Under the pieces are notes generated by a model. That model was not told where the DNA came from. It was given only the letters and a program-made list of their open reading frames with translations, and searched no databases. A stretch of DNA of 64,000 nt, taken from NCBI GenBank assembly GCA_013397435.1, contig VZRG01001556.1:74285-138284 (forward strand), read 5' to 3'. Numbering within the stretch: position 1 is the first letter of the stretch; each line of letters opens with the position of its first letter. A program made the position numbers and the translations under genes. The stretch comes from Erythrocercus mccallii. Its lineage: Eukaryota > Chordata > Aves > Passeriformes > Dicruridae. This document shows, one piece after another, positions 1 through 10,430 of this stretch.

Positions 1-180
1 TAAAAGCTGAATTCTGAAACCCCATTAAAAAAAACACGAAGAAATTCAAATCTATCACTACTCCATTGGGTAGAAACTAAGTCAGGGAGCAAAGCATTAA
101 AAAGCCAAAATCTGAGCCCAGCTCTGCCCTTGAGCTGAGAGCAGAGGCAGAGCTGCACTCAGGCACCTCCAGCAGGGTGG
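1..180. other. Left flank, no feature seen
   Basis: Non-repetitive sequence leading into the minisatellite. I see no exon, promoter or RNA gene in it. Confidence 0.6.
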
Positions 181-181
181 G

Positions 182-616
182 CAGCAAATAAACCAGGGAA
201 GGACAGGAACAGGGGCTGGGAATGTACAGAGAGCTCTGGGCATCAAATAAACCAGGGAAGGACAGGAGAAATGCCTGGGAATGTGACTGGGAATGCACCG
301 AGAGCTCTGGGCATCAAATAAACCTGGGAAGGACAGGAACAGGGGCTGGAAATGCACAGAGAGCTCTGAGCATCAAATAAACCAGGGAAGGACAGGAGAA
401 ATGCCTGGGAATGTGACTGGGAATGCACCGAGAGCTCTGGGCATCAAATAAACCAGGGAGGGACAAAGAGAAGTCCCTGGGAATGCACAGAGAGCTCTGA
501 GCATCAAATAAACCAGGGAAGGACAGGAACAGGGGCTGGAAATGCACAGAGAGCTCTGAGCATCAAATAAACCTGGGGAAGGACAGGGAGAAGTCCCTGG
601 GAATGCAGAGAGAGCT
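182..616. repeat. Minisatellite, 59/71 bp alternating units, 7 copies
   Basis: Units anchored on CATCAAATAAACC start at 182, 241, 312, 371, 442, 502 and 561, giving periods of 59, 71, 59, 71, 60 and 59 bp. The 71 bp form carries an extra 12 bp made by re-copying TGGGAATG. The first units therefore form a 130 bp higher-order repeat (59+71), which collapses to simple 59-60 bp units at the right end. The other shared words are GGGAAGGACAGG and GAGAGCTCTG. Every unit holds an AATAAA hexamer on the plus strand. The minus strand stays open across the array in several frames only because the unit lacks stops there; I do not regard that as coding. Confidence 0.93.
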
Positions 617-3067
617 CCTTGCACTGAGCACAGCCCCAGGATCCTGCCCAGCAAGAACTCCCCATGCACTCAGAGATTTCTCTTCATTACGCCAAAGCAC
701 ACACACAGCAAGTTTTTAGAAAGCTAAAATAGGAAGACAGATAAATATCAAAGCAGATAATGTTATTTTAATGGAGAGCAAGAGGGGGACAGAAAAAAGG
801 CTCCTCTCCACATTTAGGCTGAGCCTTGCAGATGTTGATTTTCATTAAAGGCCCTGGATGTTATCGATGTTCTCCCCCAGACAACACCAAAGCTTTGGCT
901 CCTGCAGGAATGGCAGAACCTGCAGCAGATGAAACACGAGGCTATTCCCCCTACCTTTGGAAATTGCCACGTAATAACAAAGGAGAAAAGAGCTCTGCAG
1001 CTGCCTCTAAGAGTCTGATAACAGAGGAGGACTCCTCATAAAACATCTTTTTAACCTGCACACCCAGGTGGGAGAACTGCCATGTGATCCCATTCTGACC
1101 TTTGCTGCCAAATGTGAACGATCTCCACGGAGCACTGATCTGTGCACTGCAGTTATTGCTTTTTATTTTTTAACAAATCACTTTGTGGGGTTTTTTTCCT
1201 AGTTATTAATGCTTTATTCTTTTATCTGTTGCCTCTGAAAATTTGCCTTTGTGTTTCAGGGGTTTTCCTCTAGAATGGCAAAGGAAAGATTGTTCAAACG
1301 TATTAACAGGTGCCAGCCAAAGTCTAAAGGATATACGAGTGTATCCTACTCTGCAGAAATCAACTTCTTCCTGGGTATCATGACAGGATTACACAGACTC
1401 ATCCCAGCAGAGTTTTGCTGTACAAATAAAGAAAAACTACTCCAAGCTTTGCTGCCACCCACTCTAACAATGAGCCAGCAGTGCCAATCCGAATGCTCCT
1501 GACCCCTCTTGGTGGCAGACTCTAATGAAGCTGCAGAGGCAGAAGAGCTGAAGGCACCCCAGGATTCACCTGAGCTCTGAGGTGAGGCAGAGCAGGAGGG
1601 GTGGCTGTGCCCCCAGGGCACCTCTGGGACAGCTGCAGCTTTGTCACCTGCCTTGGAGGCTTTGGGGACAGCTCTTTGGGGTGCTCTTGCCACCTGTGGC
1701 GCTTCATGTTCAGCCCTTCCTGAGTTCTTATGGGTCTCGTTGGCAGCAGCTGGACAGATTGAACCCAGCCCCAGCAGTTTTTGTGCCCCAAAAGACCTCA
1801 CAGATCATCTTTTATTGGAACACTGCCACTGACAAAAGGATGTGCACAGGAGAGGCACTAACCCTGCATCCCAGGGAGTGCTCCAGAGGGTCAGGGTTGA
1901 GCTGAGCCTTGCACCGAGCCCTGCTGGAGCTGCACCTCACCCAGGGGCCTGACTAATTGCTTTCCTGCTCTGTTTGTTGTTTGCATCCAAATGATATTAA
2001 GATAGGAGTGGAAACAGCGAGAATGGTGTTACAAGAATGCCTGGCTGGGAGAACAGGAGAAATAACTCAAGCACTTGTGATCACTGATTATTACATTCTC
2101 AGTGCTGCTGAAGGGAATTTTTGAAGTATGTTTACAATCATCTCCAAGTCCTATAAATATTGCTTTATTATTGACTTTGTGCCATGAATCCAGTGCTGAT
2201 GAAAATATTCCCTCTTCCTTCTCCCTGCCAATGGCAAATCAGCCCTCTTGCTTTGCTTGGCCTTTGTGCAGCCCCGGAATTTGTAGGAATGAGAGTTCAA
2301 TGGCTTAAAAGTAATGAAAAGAGTGTGAAGAAAACAACTTCTGCCAGGATGAAAGAATGGTACGAGATTTAAGTGTTAGGTTGTGTTTATGTAAGAGCAC
2401 AGAAAGAACACAGCTCCCAGCACTGCAGCTGTTTGGAAACTGCCACTTGGAAAGAGAAAACCTTGTTAAATATGGCCAGGCAGAAAAAAAACCAAATAAT
2501 CTTTACCTGTTCATCATAATCACACCAAAAAAAAAATTTAAAATGCTTGTTACAATGCATTGAAATGCTCAGTTGATGTTGCTGTTAAAGAAGGAGTACA
2601 AAACATAAAATAAAAGGTTTTTATAAGCAGAGGGTGGGAATGTGTTTGCCAAATCCACATTTCCCCTTAAGCAATGGAATGGCATAAAACCCTCTGGGAC
2701 AGGAAGTGAAAATATTCCAAATAGGGAATTAATAGGGAATAGCCCCCCTGAAATTGGGGCTGTCCTTGGACCCCTTCACAGGGAATTAAACACTGACTGC
2801 AGGTGCAGTTACCTCCTTCTGCCCTAAATTCTGCTCCCTGACACTTACAGGTCAAATGTATCAGAAATGCAAATAATAGAGAACTGATGAACAGCCAAAA
2901 TCTTTAGTTTCAATTCCAATTCTATTTCAGTCCCATACAGAACTGAATAAGGATGGAACTATTCAAAACTTCCAATTCCTCCTGCAGTTTTATGAAGTGA
3001 TCTGAATGGAAACATTTCTTCTGCAAGGCCAGGCCTTCACTGGAGGAGCAAAGCGCAGCTGTTAGAC
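617..3067. other. Single-copy non-coding DNA
   Basis: Open frames here are all under 155 codons, overlap one another on both strands and match no family I know. A T-rich run at about 1158-1200 and a TTTCAG at about 1253-1258 precede an 83-codon frame, but no donor site or homology supports an exon. I see no mobile element I can name. Confidence 0.55.
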
Positions 3068-3090
3068 CTGCTGCTGCTGCTGCTGCTGCT
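3068..3090 (+). repeat. (CTG)n microsatellite, about 7.7 units
   Basis: A perfect CTG run, read as CAG on the other strand. It sits in non-coding sequence. Trinucleotide tracts of this length are usually polymorphic in copy number. Confidence 0.95.
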
Positions 3091-3485
3091 AAAAGCTGCT
3101 CTATCTCCTGCTCACAGGTGCTTCAAGGCCCACAGCCCGTGCAGGCAGGGAATCCCATCCCATCTTTTCCCCACAAGGAGCAGAGTTTCTCTGGAAGAGC
3201 TGAGGCCAGCAGCTGTGCCCAGGGTGATGGGAAGGCAGGGCAGGGTGCCCATGGACCCTTAGCCCACCCTAGGGAACCTGAGGTAGAGGTGGCAGCAACT
3301 GCAACAAGAACCTGAATGTGAATTTGAGCTGAATATTCTGTCCTGTTCCTCTTGCTCCTTACCTCGTTAACAAAACCAAGCCCAGCAAAGGAGGGTGTGC
3401 TGATAGTGGGCGTAATTAATAATTTATGATTATCCCTACTTGATAGAATCTCACCCGAGGCCAGCCGGCAGTGAGCCCACAAAGA
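3091..3485. other. Single-copy non-coding DNA
   Basis: Moderately GC-rich sequence between the CTG tract and an LTR-like fragment. The two overlapping opposite-strand frames of 65 and 119 codons show no domain. Confidence 0.5.
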
Positions 3486-3726
3486 TGCATCAAGCTCTGA
3501 GGGGTGACCAGCAGCTTCTCAGAAATGGCTTGAGAATATTTGTGAGATGGCTCTTCAGGTGTGTTTTGTACAGCAAAGGTTTTAATAAAAGAGAAAATAA
3601 TAAATGATACAAAACCAGAAGAACAAAAGCCATGCACAGTGCAGAGAAACCTCTAGCACCTGCTGAGACACCCCAAAAAGCCCTGAGCATCTCTGAGCTC
3701 GTTCTCAAGCGTACAGCAGTCAAGGA
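3486..3726 (-). mobile_element. LTR-like fragment, inverted partner of 14930-15170
   Basis: The reverse complement matches 14930-15170 over most of its length. Shared landmarks in the same order are a GGGCTTTTTGGG-like block, a GCAC(T/C)GTGCA block followed by GCTTTTG, an ATTAAA signal (plus-strand TTTAAT at 3581-3586), and a CAGCCATTTCTG / CAAGCCATTTCTGAG block. An AT-rich core with a poly(A)-like signal followed by a conserved tail is the layout of a retroviral LTR from U3 through R to U5. No internal viral gene lies beside it, so it would be a solo LTR or fragment. The exact ends and target-site duplications are not resolved. Confidence 0.6.
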
Positions 3727-6700
3727 GGGCTAATTTGGCGAGCTATAGAATAGAAACAATAGGAACAGCCCCAGGTTTTGAGAAACGTTTCAGAGATCCC
3801 ACAGGTGCCCCTGTGCTGGCCCTGGGCCAAGCACAGTAAAGGGCACAGAACTTTCCAGCTCATCCTCCTTACGTGTTCAGAGGGGAACTGAAACTCTTTT
3901 CCTGACGTGCTTGGGTGTGGAAATTGCAGTGCTGTGATCTGAATTTCACTGACCAGCTCCTCAAGCCCCTCTTTCCCTTGCCAGAGTGACTGTGGCATTG
4001 TGACACAATCCCACCCCTGAGAATCTTCACTCTGAGTACAAAACACAGCAGAGAGGACAGAAAAGACCCAGAAAAGACAGAAAAGTCCCTTCCTCTGCTG
4101 TTCCCACCCTCAATTCAGGTGCCTGCAGCTCCCCAGGGGTGTCAGTGAGGGGAGGAAGGGGCTGAGGGACAGGAGATGCTTTGCAGTGCCTGTGTCTCCC
4201 TCCCTCCCACAGCCTGGATTTCCAGCACTCAGTTCTACACGGTGCTCAGACAGCAGAAGAAAACACTTCCAAGTGGAGTTCAGTGCCAACAGAAGGCAAA
4301 CAGAGACGAAGGCAGAGCCAGAAAACTTTGGGCTTGGCTCGTGGATTATTCAATGCATGAAGCTGAGACTCAGCTGAGCTTGGAATAAATGTGAGAGGCA
4401 GTTCAAGGACAAAAATGCTGTGTGCAATGGCCTGGCTCCAGTTGAGCCTTCCCCTGCAGGAAAAGGAGTGCTGGCTGTTGGAGTATTGCAGCAGCTCTGC
4501 AGTGGACACTGGGTTTCTCACTGAGTGAAAATACAGCCAAGTTAGACTTGGAGACTCTTGGTGGAAAAGTTTTATTTTTTAAAAATTCTTCTCTGATGGG
4601 AAGGTTTCTGGAGGTCACTCTGAATTTCCTACTCCTTGCCCAGGAGCAGAGAGCAGCAGAGTAAAGCTCAGGTGATTGAAAGCAGAGTTTTGGTGAAGTT
4701 GAGAGGTTGGTGCCAATTTGATGCTAAGCCTGTTACCATTTACAAGCAATTATTGTGTGTTGTAAGGTGTAGGTGCAGTGTTTGGTGATTGGCTTAAGGA
4801 GATGCTTGTCAGCTTTTAGCATCAGCCTGTTGGCTAAAACACTTTTAAAAGGCTTTGTGACAAAGAGAACTTTGGTTTCTGTTGTTATGGTGTGAGTTTT
4901 ACCATCTTTTATGTCTCTGCCTTCACTGAGAGTGAAAATGGAATAAAAAACTCATTGACCTCCTCTTGGTCACCCTGTCCTGTTACTGGTGATTAAATCC
5001 AACACCCCAGCACTCCCCACACACCTCCCCAGCCCACAAACCCCCCTGGCTCCTCTCTTTGACACCTCTCTTGGCTGCTTTTTATTGGTATTTAGCTCAA
5101 GCCTGCATGTTTCCCCAAAGATTTCCTGTTTCTGTGGCAGTGCATCTTCCCCTGGCACTTCTGCCTCTGACCTGCAGCAGCACCCCGGGCCCTGCATCAC
5201 CCCCCTCTCCTGTCCCTGAGCTGATTCACCCCCGACACCTCGAATATTTCCCTTCATTCAGGTAACTACGGAAAGAAACCAAAGAGCAGAAATGGCTTGG
5301 TACCTCAAATCACAGCACAAAAACCCCACCCAGCTTCACAACTCAGCTTTATGCAATTGACATTTCCAATTGTTGTTTTTAAAGAAGAATGTTTCCAGAT
5401 ATTATTAGGAGCTTATAAAATATACGAAATGTAAGCAAGTGAGAAGCCAATGGAACAATGAGAATAATCTAAAAGGAGGGAATAATATTAGAAACCAATA
5501 TTAGAAACCACAGCAGTGTATAAGGAAATGCTGGTTGTGCAGGTGATACTGCCCTGTGGGTCGTGGCACAGGGCTTTGGCTTGTGCTGAACAGATGAAAC
5601 TCTGAACCCTGAGCAGCTCCTTCAAGCTGACTCCTCATCAATGACAACACAGCCACAGCAAGGAAAAAATGTCACGGCAGAAAAGAGTTTGCATAGAAGA
5701 GTAACAGGAAAAACCTCATTGTATGAGGACAAAAAACTTGCAATCTGTGATGGCCTGAGTGGCTGAGGGAGAGAGGGGAGGTGCTGGCAGATCAGCCTGA
5801 TATTGCAGCATGCACAGCCCAGTCTGGTGGCAGATGGGAGAGGGAAAGTCCCTGACAGATGAGATGGATGCAGCTCTGCTTGGGGAGCTGCTGTTTACAT
5901 CATGTGAGAGACTGAAGCTCCCAGCCAAGGATAAGCAGGAAAAAACACTTGATAAGAGAGAAAATATTAAAAAAAAAAAATCACTGAATATGGGAGAAAA
6001 TGACTTTAGTATATTTTGGTGATTGCTCTCTGCTCATTCAGAGTGGATAATCTGAGTTTTTCCCTCGGAGAGCATTTTGCCAGAGGTCTCACAGCACTCC
6101 CCACTCCTCTCCCTGTGAAACACTGTCCTGCTGATAATCATTGCAATAAACCAAGCAACAGCCAAATGGATGGGATGAGCCTTTCAGGGAGCCCAGGATG
6201 GGTAATTGCTGACTGACAGAAACCAGCTCCTGCCCCCAGGAGTCCCGCTGAAGAACATGCAAAGTATGCACAAAGGCCAAAATTAAAACTTGCCTTTTAA
6301 GATTGGCGAATTCCATTGATTTCAAACTGGCTTGCAGTTTCCTGGTGCTTTTAACACTTGCTTTCTGCCATGACCCAGTGGGGCAGGTTTAATGTGCATC
6401 ATGCTGATAGGCACAGCACTGTTTTGACTGGTTAAGCTCAAGGTCTGTGCAGAAGCAGCAGCAACACTGTGCACAACACGTTCCTGAGCTGTTTTCTTGA
6501 GGCATTTTGCTCTCTGAGTTGTAAAAGCATCCTTTTAGAGCGAGTGCAACATCACGGCTCAGGGCAAGCCCTTGGAGGGGTTTGTTCCAGAAAAGCGTTG
6601 CCTCCAATAGCTGAGAGAGGAGAGGCAAAGGCAGCCCGGGGAGCTGCAGGGCAAGGCTGCAATTGCACTGCCACACCTCCAAATGCTTCCTCAGAAAACC

Positions 6701-7018
6701 TCAGCGCTGAGTTTGGAGAGGGACAGAGCAGGTCAAGGCTTGCAGCGTGTTCCTGGGGTTTGAACTCGTCCCTGAGCTGTGTCCTAACACCAGCGTTAAT
6801 TAGAAAATAGAAAAACAATTTGTCAGATGTACCAAAGAGTGAAAGTTTTATGGGAAAATGTGCCTGACATGAAGAATTCAGGACAGCATGCTTTGTTTTC
6901 CTTGCTCCCTCCCCTGGCCACCCAATTTGGAGCCTGTGCTCTGAGGCTTGACTCAGTTACTAGAGAAACTAAGAAAGAAATTTGTCCTGGATATACTTTT
7001 TTCCAAATTTTTTAAATT
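3727..7018. other. Single-copy non-coding DNA
   Basis: No gene, tandem array or repeat family recognised. A short A10 run lies at about 5970-5979. Open frames reach 113 codons but overlap on both strands without any domain. Confidence 0.5.
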
Positions 7019-7020
7019 GG

Positions 7021-7034
7021 TTTTTTTTTTTTTT
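7021..7034 (+). repeat. Poly(T) tract, T14
   Basis: A run of 14 T residues. It has no adjoining SINE or processed pseudogene that I can recognise. Confidence 0.9.
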
Positions 7035-7599
7035 AGATTTCTGAACTATTCCAAATGGTTTGTAGAGAGCCTGTGCACGTTGTCCCTGGTGTTGCTGCAT
7101 CCTGAGGTGGGGAGTTTGCAGAGCAGTAGTTTCACATACGATAAACACAAAATTCTCTAACCCAGGCTGTCTGCACAATGCTGGCACATCATGAATGTGA
7201 AATGACACTCAAGAGATCACTCAGAAATCAATAAACTCAATCAGCTGCAATCTTAGCACTGCCTGCAATGACAATCCAGGGAAAGTGATGGACACTGCAA
7301 GGTTATTCGGTGATTTTCAAGTGAAAACAGGAAAGATCCCCCAAATGTTTTCCTTGGGCTGGGGAGTGGAGGGGAGGGTAAAAACCAAGACAAAAACCTA
7401 AAGCAATTCAATCCCAAATGATGTGGCCTCAGAAGTGTCATCCCAGCCTGGCTGAAAAGGTTTCTCTCTGCCAGTGACCAGCCCCACGTGGTTCAGGACA
7501 AGAGAAACTGCCATAGGAAGATTTATTTTTTTTTAAATCTGGTTCTAAATAAGGATGGAAAGCTCTGATCACTGAGAATCAGAGAGTTCTGATCCTCAT
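7035..7599. other. Single-copy non-coding DNA
   Basis: Nothing recognisable apart from a short T-rich stretch at about 7523-7535. The right end may include the eroded 5' part of the following LTR-like fragment. Confidence 0.5.
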
Positions 7600-7830
7600 T
7601 CCCATGAGAATCAGTAAAGACAACATATAAACAATCCAGGAATAGAGAGATTTGATGGCCAAGTAGAACACCTTTCACTAACCAGCAGAGTCACTGGCAA
7701 GAAAGCCATTAACCAATTAAAATTGTACACAGGGTCTGTAAAAACTTTGTAAACTGAGTTGTGAGAATAAAGAATTGGCTTTTCCTGCATGAAGATCATG
7801 GAGCCCAGGCAGACTGATTACAACAGGCAT
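7600..7830 (+). mobile_element. LTR-like fragment, family with 28985-29275
   Basis: The shared order with 29140-29275 is GCAAGAAA, an A/G-CCAAT box, a (T)GTAAAAACT block, GAATAAAGAATTGGC with the AATAAA signal at 7766-7771, then TTTTCCTGCATGAA and ATGGA. CCAAT box, core, poly(A) signal and downstream tail in that order fit the U3-R-U5 plan of an endogenous retrovirus LTR. A third, weaker relative lies at 44434-44590. No gag, pol or env remnant is visible nearby. The left boundary is uncertain. Confidence 0.6.
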
Positions 7831-8869
7831 CCCGCCACTCCTTCCAGAGCCTCCCTCTCCATCTTTTTACACTGAAATAAAAAAAGTTGCAGCACAGGAA
7901 TAAGGAATTTGCTGCTACAAAAAGAGCAGGGCCTTGAAAGCAGCCGTGCCAGCCTCCCCAGGTGCTGCCCCCTCTCCCAGCCCCGTTCTTTCCCCAGTGC
8001 TGGTGACTTAAGGGCGGCCCCATCATTCACCAAAGGAATCATTGTATGGAACAATTATCAGAAGTTTCTTAAACCGGTAGAGTTATCAAGCGGGCTCGGT
8101 CTCAATTCTGGAGTTTTTAAATTCCATATGTTCTCAATAACTGCATTTGCACGCCAGCTGATATTTGGTCCCTGCGATTCATTTGCAAACACAATTAAAA
8201 ATCCGGCCAAGATTAATCTTTATTTTTCACTCAGCTACCTTCAAACAGAATCACCTGCAGCGATGTGTGTGGTAAACAACCCACACTAAAAAGCTTAGAA
8301 ATGGGGAAAAAACCCCACAGGAGTAAAAGGTAAAGTTATTAAAATTTGAATTATTTCTTTTCTACAAAGTTTTGAGACAGTGCTCTTTAACTTTGGATAT
8401 GGCAACTCCTCTGCCTCTGCTCCACCTGAGGTGAATGAATAATTGACAGTTGTTTGACAGCCCTTTAGAAACAGCACAGGCAATGTCTAAATAAGATGTT
8501 ACAGGATAATAGCAAGCCTCCATCCCACAGACATGAAAGAGAATTTGCTTGCGCGCTCTGTTGTGGAGGCTGAGCTGCGTTTGAAAGCACTGCAGGGAAA
8601 TATTGGGACAGCCAAGCTCCCTGGGGAATGCAGAGCCACAGGGATGGCTCTGCCAGGGATGCCCCGGGGCAGGAGAGGGCCAGAGCCCTGCCAGCCACCC
8701 CTGGCACTGCTCAGAGCAGCTGGGGAGGGCCAAGGTGTGCTTTAGAAACCAGGTCTGCACTCCCAGCTGCCTCGTCACAGCTCACTGCGAGTGAGCTCCT
8801 GCAGAGCCACCCCCCTGAACAGCCCCAGCCCCAGGGAGGAGTGGGGAGGGGGTCCTGGGCTGTCAGAAA
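7831..8869. other. Non-coding DNA with a candidate conserved element at 8030-8285
   Basis: The first 200 bp and the last 350 bp (GC-rich) are unremarkable. The stretch 8030-8285 is AT-rich yet keeps several CpGs (ACCGG, AAGCGGG, CTCGG, ACGCC, TGCGA, TCCGG) and homeodomain-like words such as CAATTA and TTAATC. That pattern is typical of conserved non-coding enhancers, but it is only suggestive here. No exon is supported. Confidence 0.4.
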
Positions 8870-9319
8870 AACCCCTTTTCTGGCCCAGAGAGCTCCTGAG
8901 AGGAGTTTTAAAGACTTTTATTCCATTTTCAGTCTCATGAGAGGAGTGAGAGGGTACAGATGTCACAATTCACACCATCACAATCAGAAGTTAAACTATT
9001 TCCTAATTCCAAAACATTATAAGGATTTTTTGCCTATCAGCTCTTGCCACACAATGCTGCTAATGCTTCTAAACCAATCATTTATTAAAATACCCCACGT
9101 GGGTTTGGTACAACACATCTCTCACAGTTCTGTTTCTCCAGAATATCAGGTCTGTTTGCACAGCCATCATTTGAAACTTGTTCCCAGCTCCATTTCTCTC
9201 TCAGCAGTGTCTGTCCCATCCCAGGGCCTTTCTCAGGCAGCACACTTTATCCCAGAGTTTGCACACAGGTGCACGAGGCTCTGTGAGCTTCTGGCAGCCT
9301 TTGGGAATCCTCTGCAAAC
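8870..9319 (-). mobile_element. LTR-like element, minus strand
   Basis: Read on the minus strand it begins near 9319 and runs leftwards. It contains a GATAAAGTGTGCTG block and ends with an AATAAAA poly(A) signal (plus TTTTATT at 8916-8922), then a CTTTAAAACTC tail and a CTCAGGAGCTCTC block. This resembles the U3-R-U5 order of songbird endogenous retrovirus LTRs. The 5' end is duplicated in the adjacent 9320-9522 segment. No internal retroviral genes are seen. A 239-codon plus-strand frame (8628-9347) runs through it antisense and is not a gene. Confidence 0.6.
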
Positions 9320-9522
9320 CCACTGCCCACATTCCCCTCTCTCTTGAATGGAGAAAACTCCTTTGATAGCCTCATTTGTCATTTGTTGTGCACAGTGAAG
9401 CACACAAGGCACTGTCACTAATATCCTGTGACCTTTCTAAGTCAGCACACTTTATCTCAAAGTTTACATACAAATGCACAAGACTATGTGAGCTTTCTGT
9501 CAAGCTTTAAAAATTCCCCACA
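9320..9522 (-). mobile_element. Second LTR 5' end, tandem to 8870-9319
   Basis: The minus strand starting at 9522 reads TGTGGGGAATTTTTAAAGC, a TG-start LTR terminus, and continues through GCTCACA, a CA-rich GTGCA block and GATAAAGTGTGCTGACT. The same block order recurs about 205 bp to the left (starting near 9319). The two 5' portions are therefore arranged head to tail. Either a tandem duplication or insertion of one LTR into a relative would give this. The copy at 9320-9522 lacks its own poly(A) region. Confidence 0.6.
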
Positions 9523-9987
9523 AATCCATTTCCCGCTCTGTGCTGCCTGGGAAGCAGCAGGAGCATCAGTTGGCTGCTGTGGATGAGGATGTGGAAATCC
9601 TGCAGGGCAGCCCCTGTGCAGTGCAAACACTGACAGCAATCACTCCCTGGGGCTGGCTCTGGCCTCTCAGACGCCAGGGGAATCCCAGCTGAAATAAAAC
9701 CCTTTGGAAGGATGCTCGCTGTGCTGGGGACTGCATTCCTTTTTTTAGCATGGCAGACCCAGATGTAGAGAAAAGGCAAAGGTGAAGCTGCAGAGTTTCG
9801 TTCTCTCCATGGCAGCTTCCCTGGGTTCAGGAGAGTTCTCTGTCAGCTCAGAGCAGAGCTCAGCACAGCCTGGACCTGCTTCACTGGGCAGGAAACGCTG
9901 GATCCAATCTCCAATAATGGGGTGGGGTGACTGAGAGATGTTCCACCAGTTTTTTATTTCATTGTCAGTCTCAGTGAAGGCCTTAAC
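9523..9987. other. Non-coding DNA, possibly degraded LTR sequence
   Basis: An AAATAAAACCC at about 9691-9702 and the nearby GC-rich block look like another eroded LTR tail between two better-defined LTR fragments, but I find no second copy in this window to prove it. Confidence 0.3.
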
Positions 9988-10430
9988 TTTTCTCTTCCCT
10001 GTATTCCGGGCTCTGCGCTGCCCAGGGTGCAGCTCTGAGCTCACAGCCAGGGGCACTCAGCTCTGCACACAGCACGGACACAAAACAAATCCTTTTCCTG
10101 CTGCACACCAAGGACAACATTACAAGCTTCAGCCCAAAAGCACAAACAAGGGTGGGGCTGAGGGGAGAAAACAAGAAGGATGGGACTGCATAACCTGGAG
10201 CTGGAATTGGACAATTAAACCCAATATGCAAATGGACCAAAACTTATCAAAGTGTGAGACCTGGTGACCATTTTGGGTCCATTTTGTGACCATTTTGGGT
10301 CCACCTTGGGTGTAGCCCTGGCCAGGCTCTTGTGCTGCCCAAGGTGGATCCTTTAAAGCCTTTTAATAAATCTCTGCTTTATTCTCTTAGCTCTGCCCAG
10401 TCTCTGTTCCAGCTCAGCCTTCCCCAGGCA
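9988..10430 (+). mobile_element. Solo LTR-like element, sister of 27041-27477
   Basis: About 94 % identical by eye to 27041-27477, with similarity beginning abruptly at TTTTCTCTTCCC and ending at GCCTTCCC. Two different genomic flanks with a sharp shared core are the signature of an interspersed element. The 3' part has TTTTAATAAA (AATAAA at 10365-10370), then CTTTATTCTC and GCTCTGCCCAGTCTCTGTTC, ending near a CA at 10430. This is the R-U5 layout of passerine ERV LTRs as I know them. An internal 22 bp unit starting GTGACCATTTTGGGTCC is tandemly doubled at 10264 and 10286. Frames of 85-109 codons inside it are not genes. Confidence 0.72.

Noticed and set aside
77..669. Set of minus-strand frames with repeated Phe-Pro-Gly-Leu-Phe-Asp-Ala motifs
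   Set aside because: By-products of the 59/71 bp minisatellite in different frames; no unique flanking coding sequence.
1251..1502. Possible exon after a TTTCAG acceptor-like site
   Set aside because: The frame has no known domain, the pyrimidine tract is weak, and no donor follows at the right place.
8628..9347. 239-codon plus-strand open frame, the longest without N
   Set aside because: Its second half is antisense to an LTR-like element and the first half is GC-rich sequence with competing frames. No domain or start context supports it.
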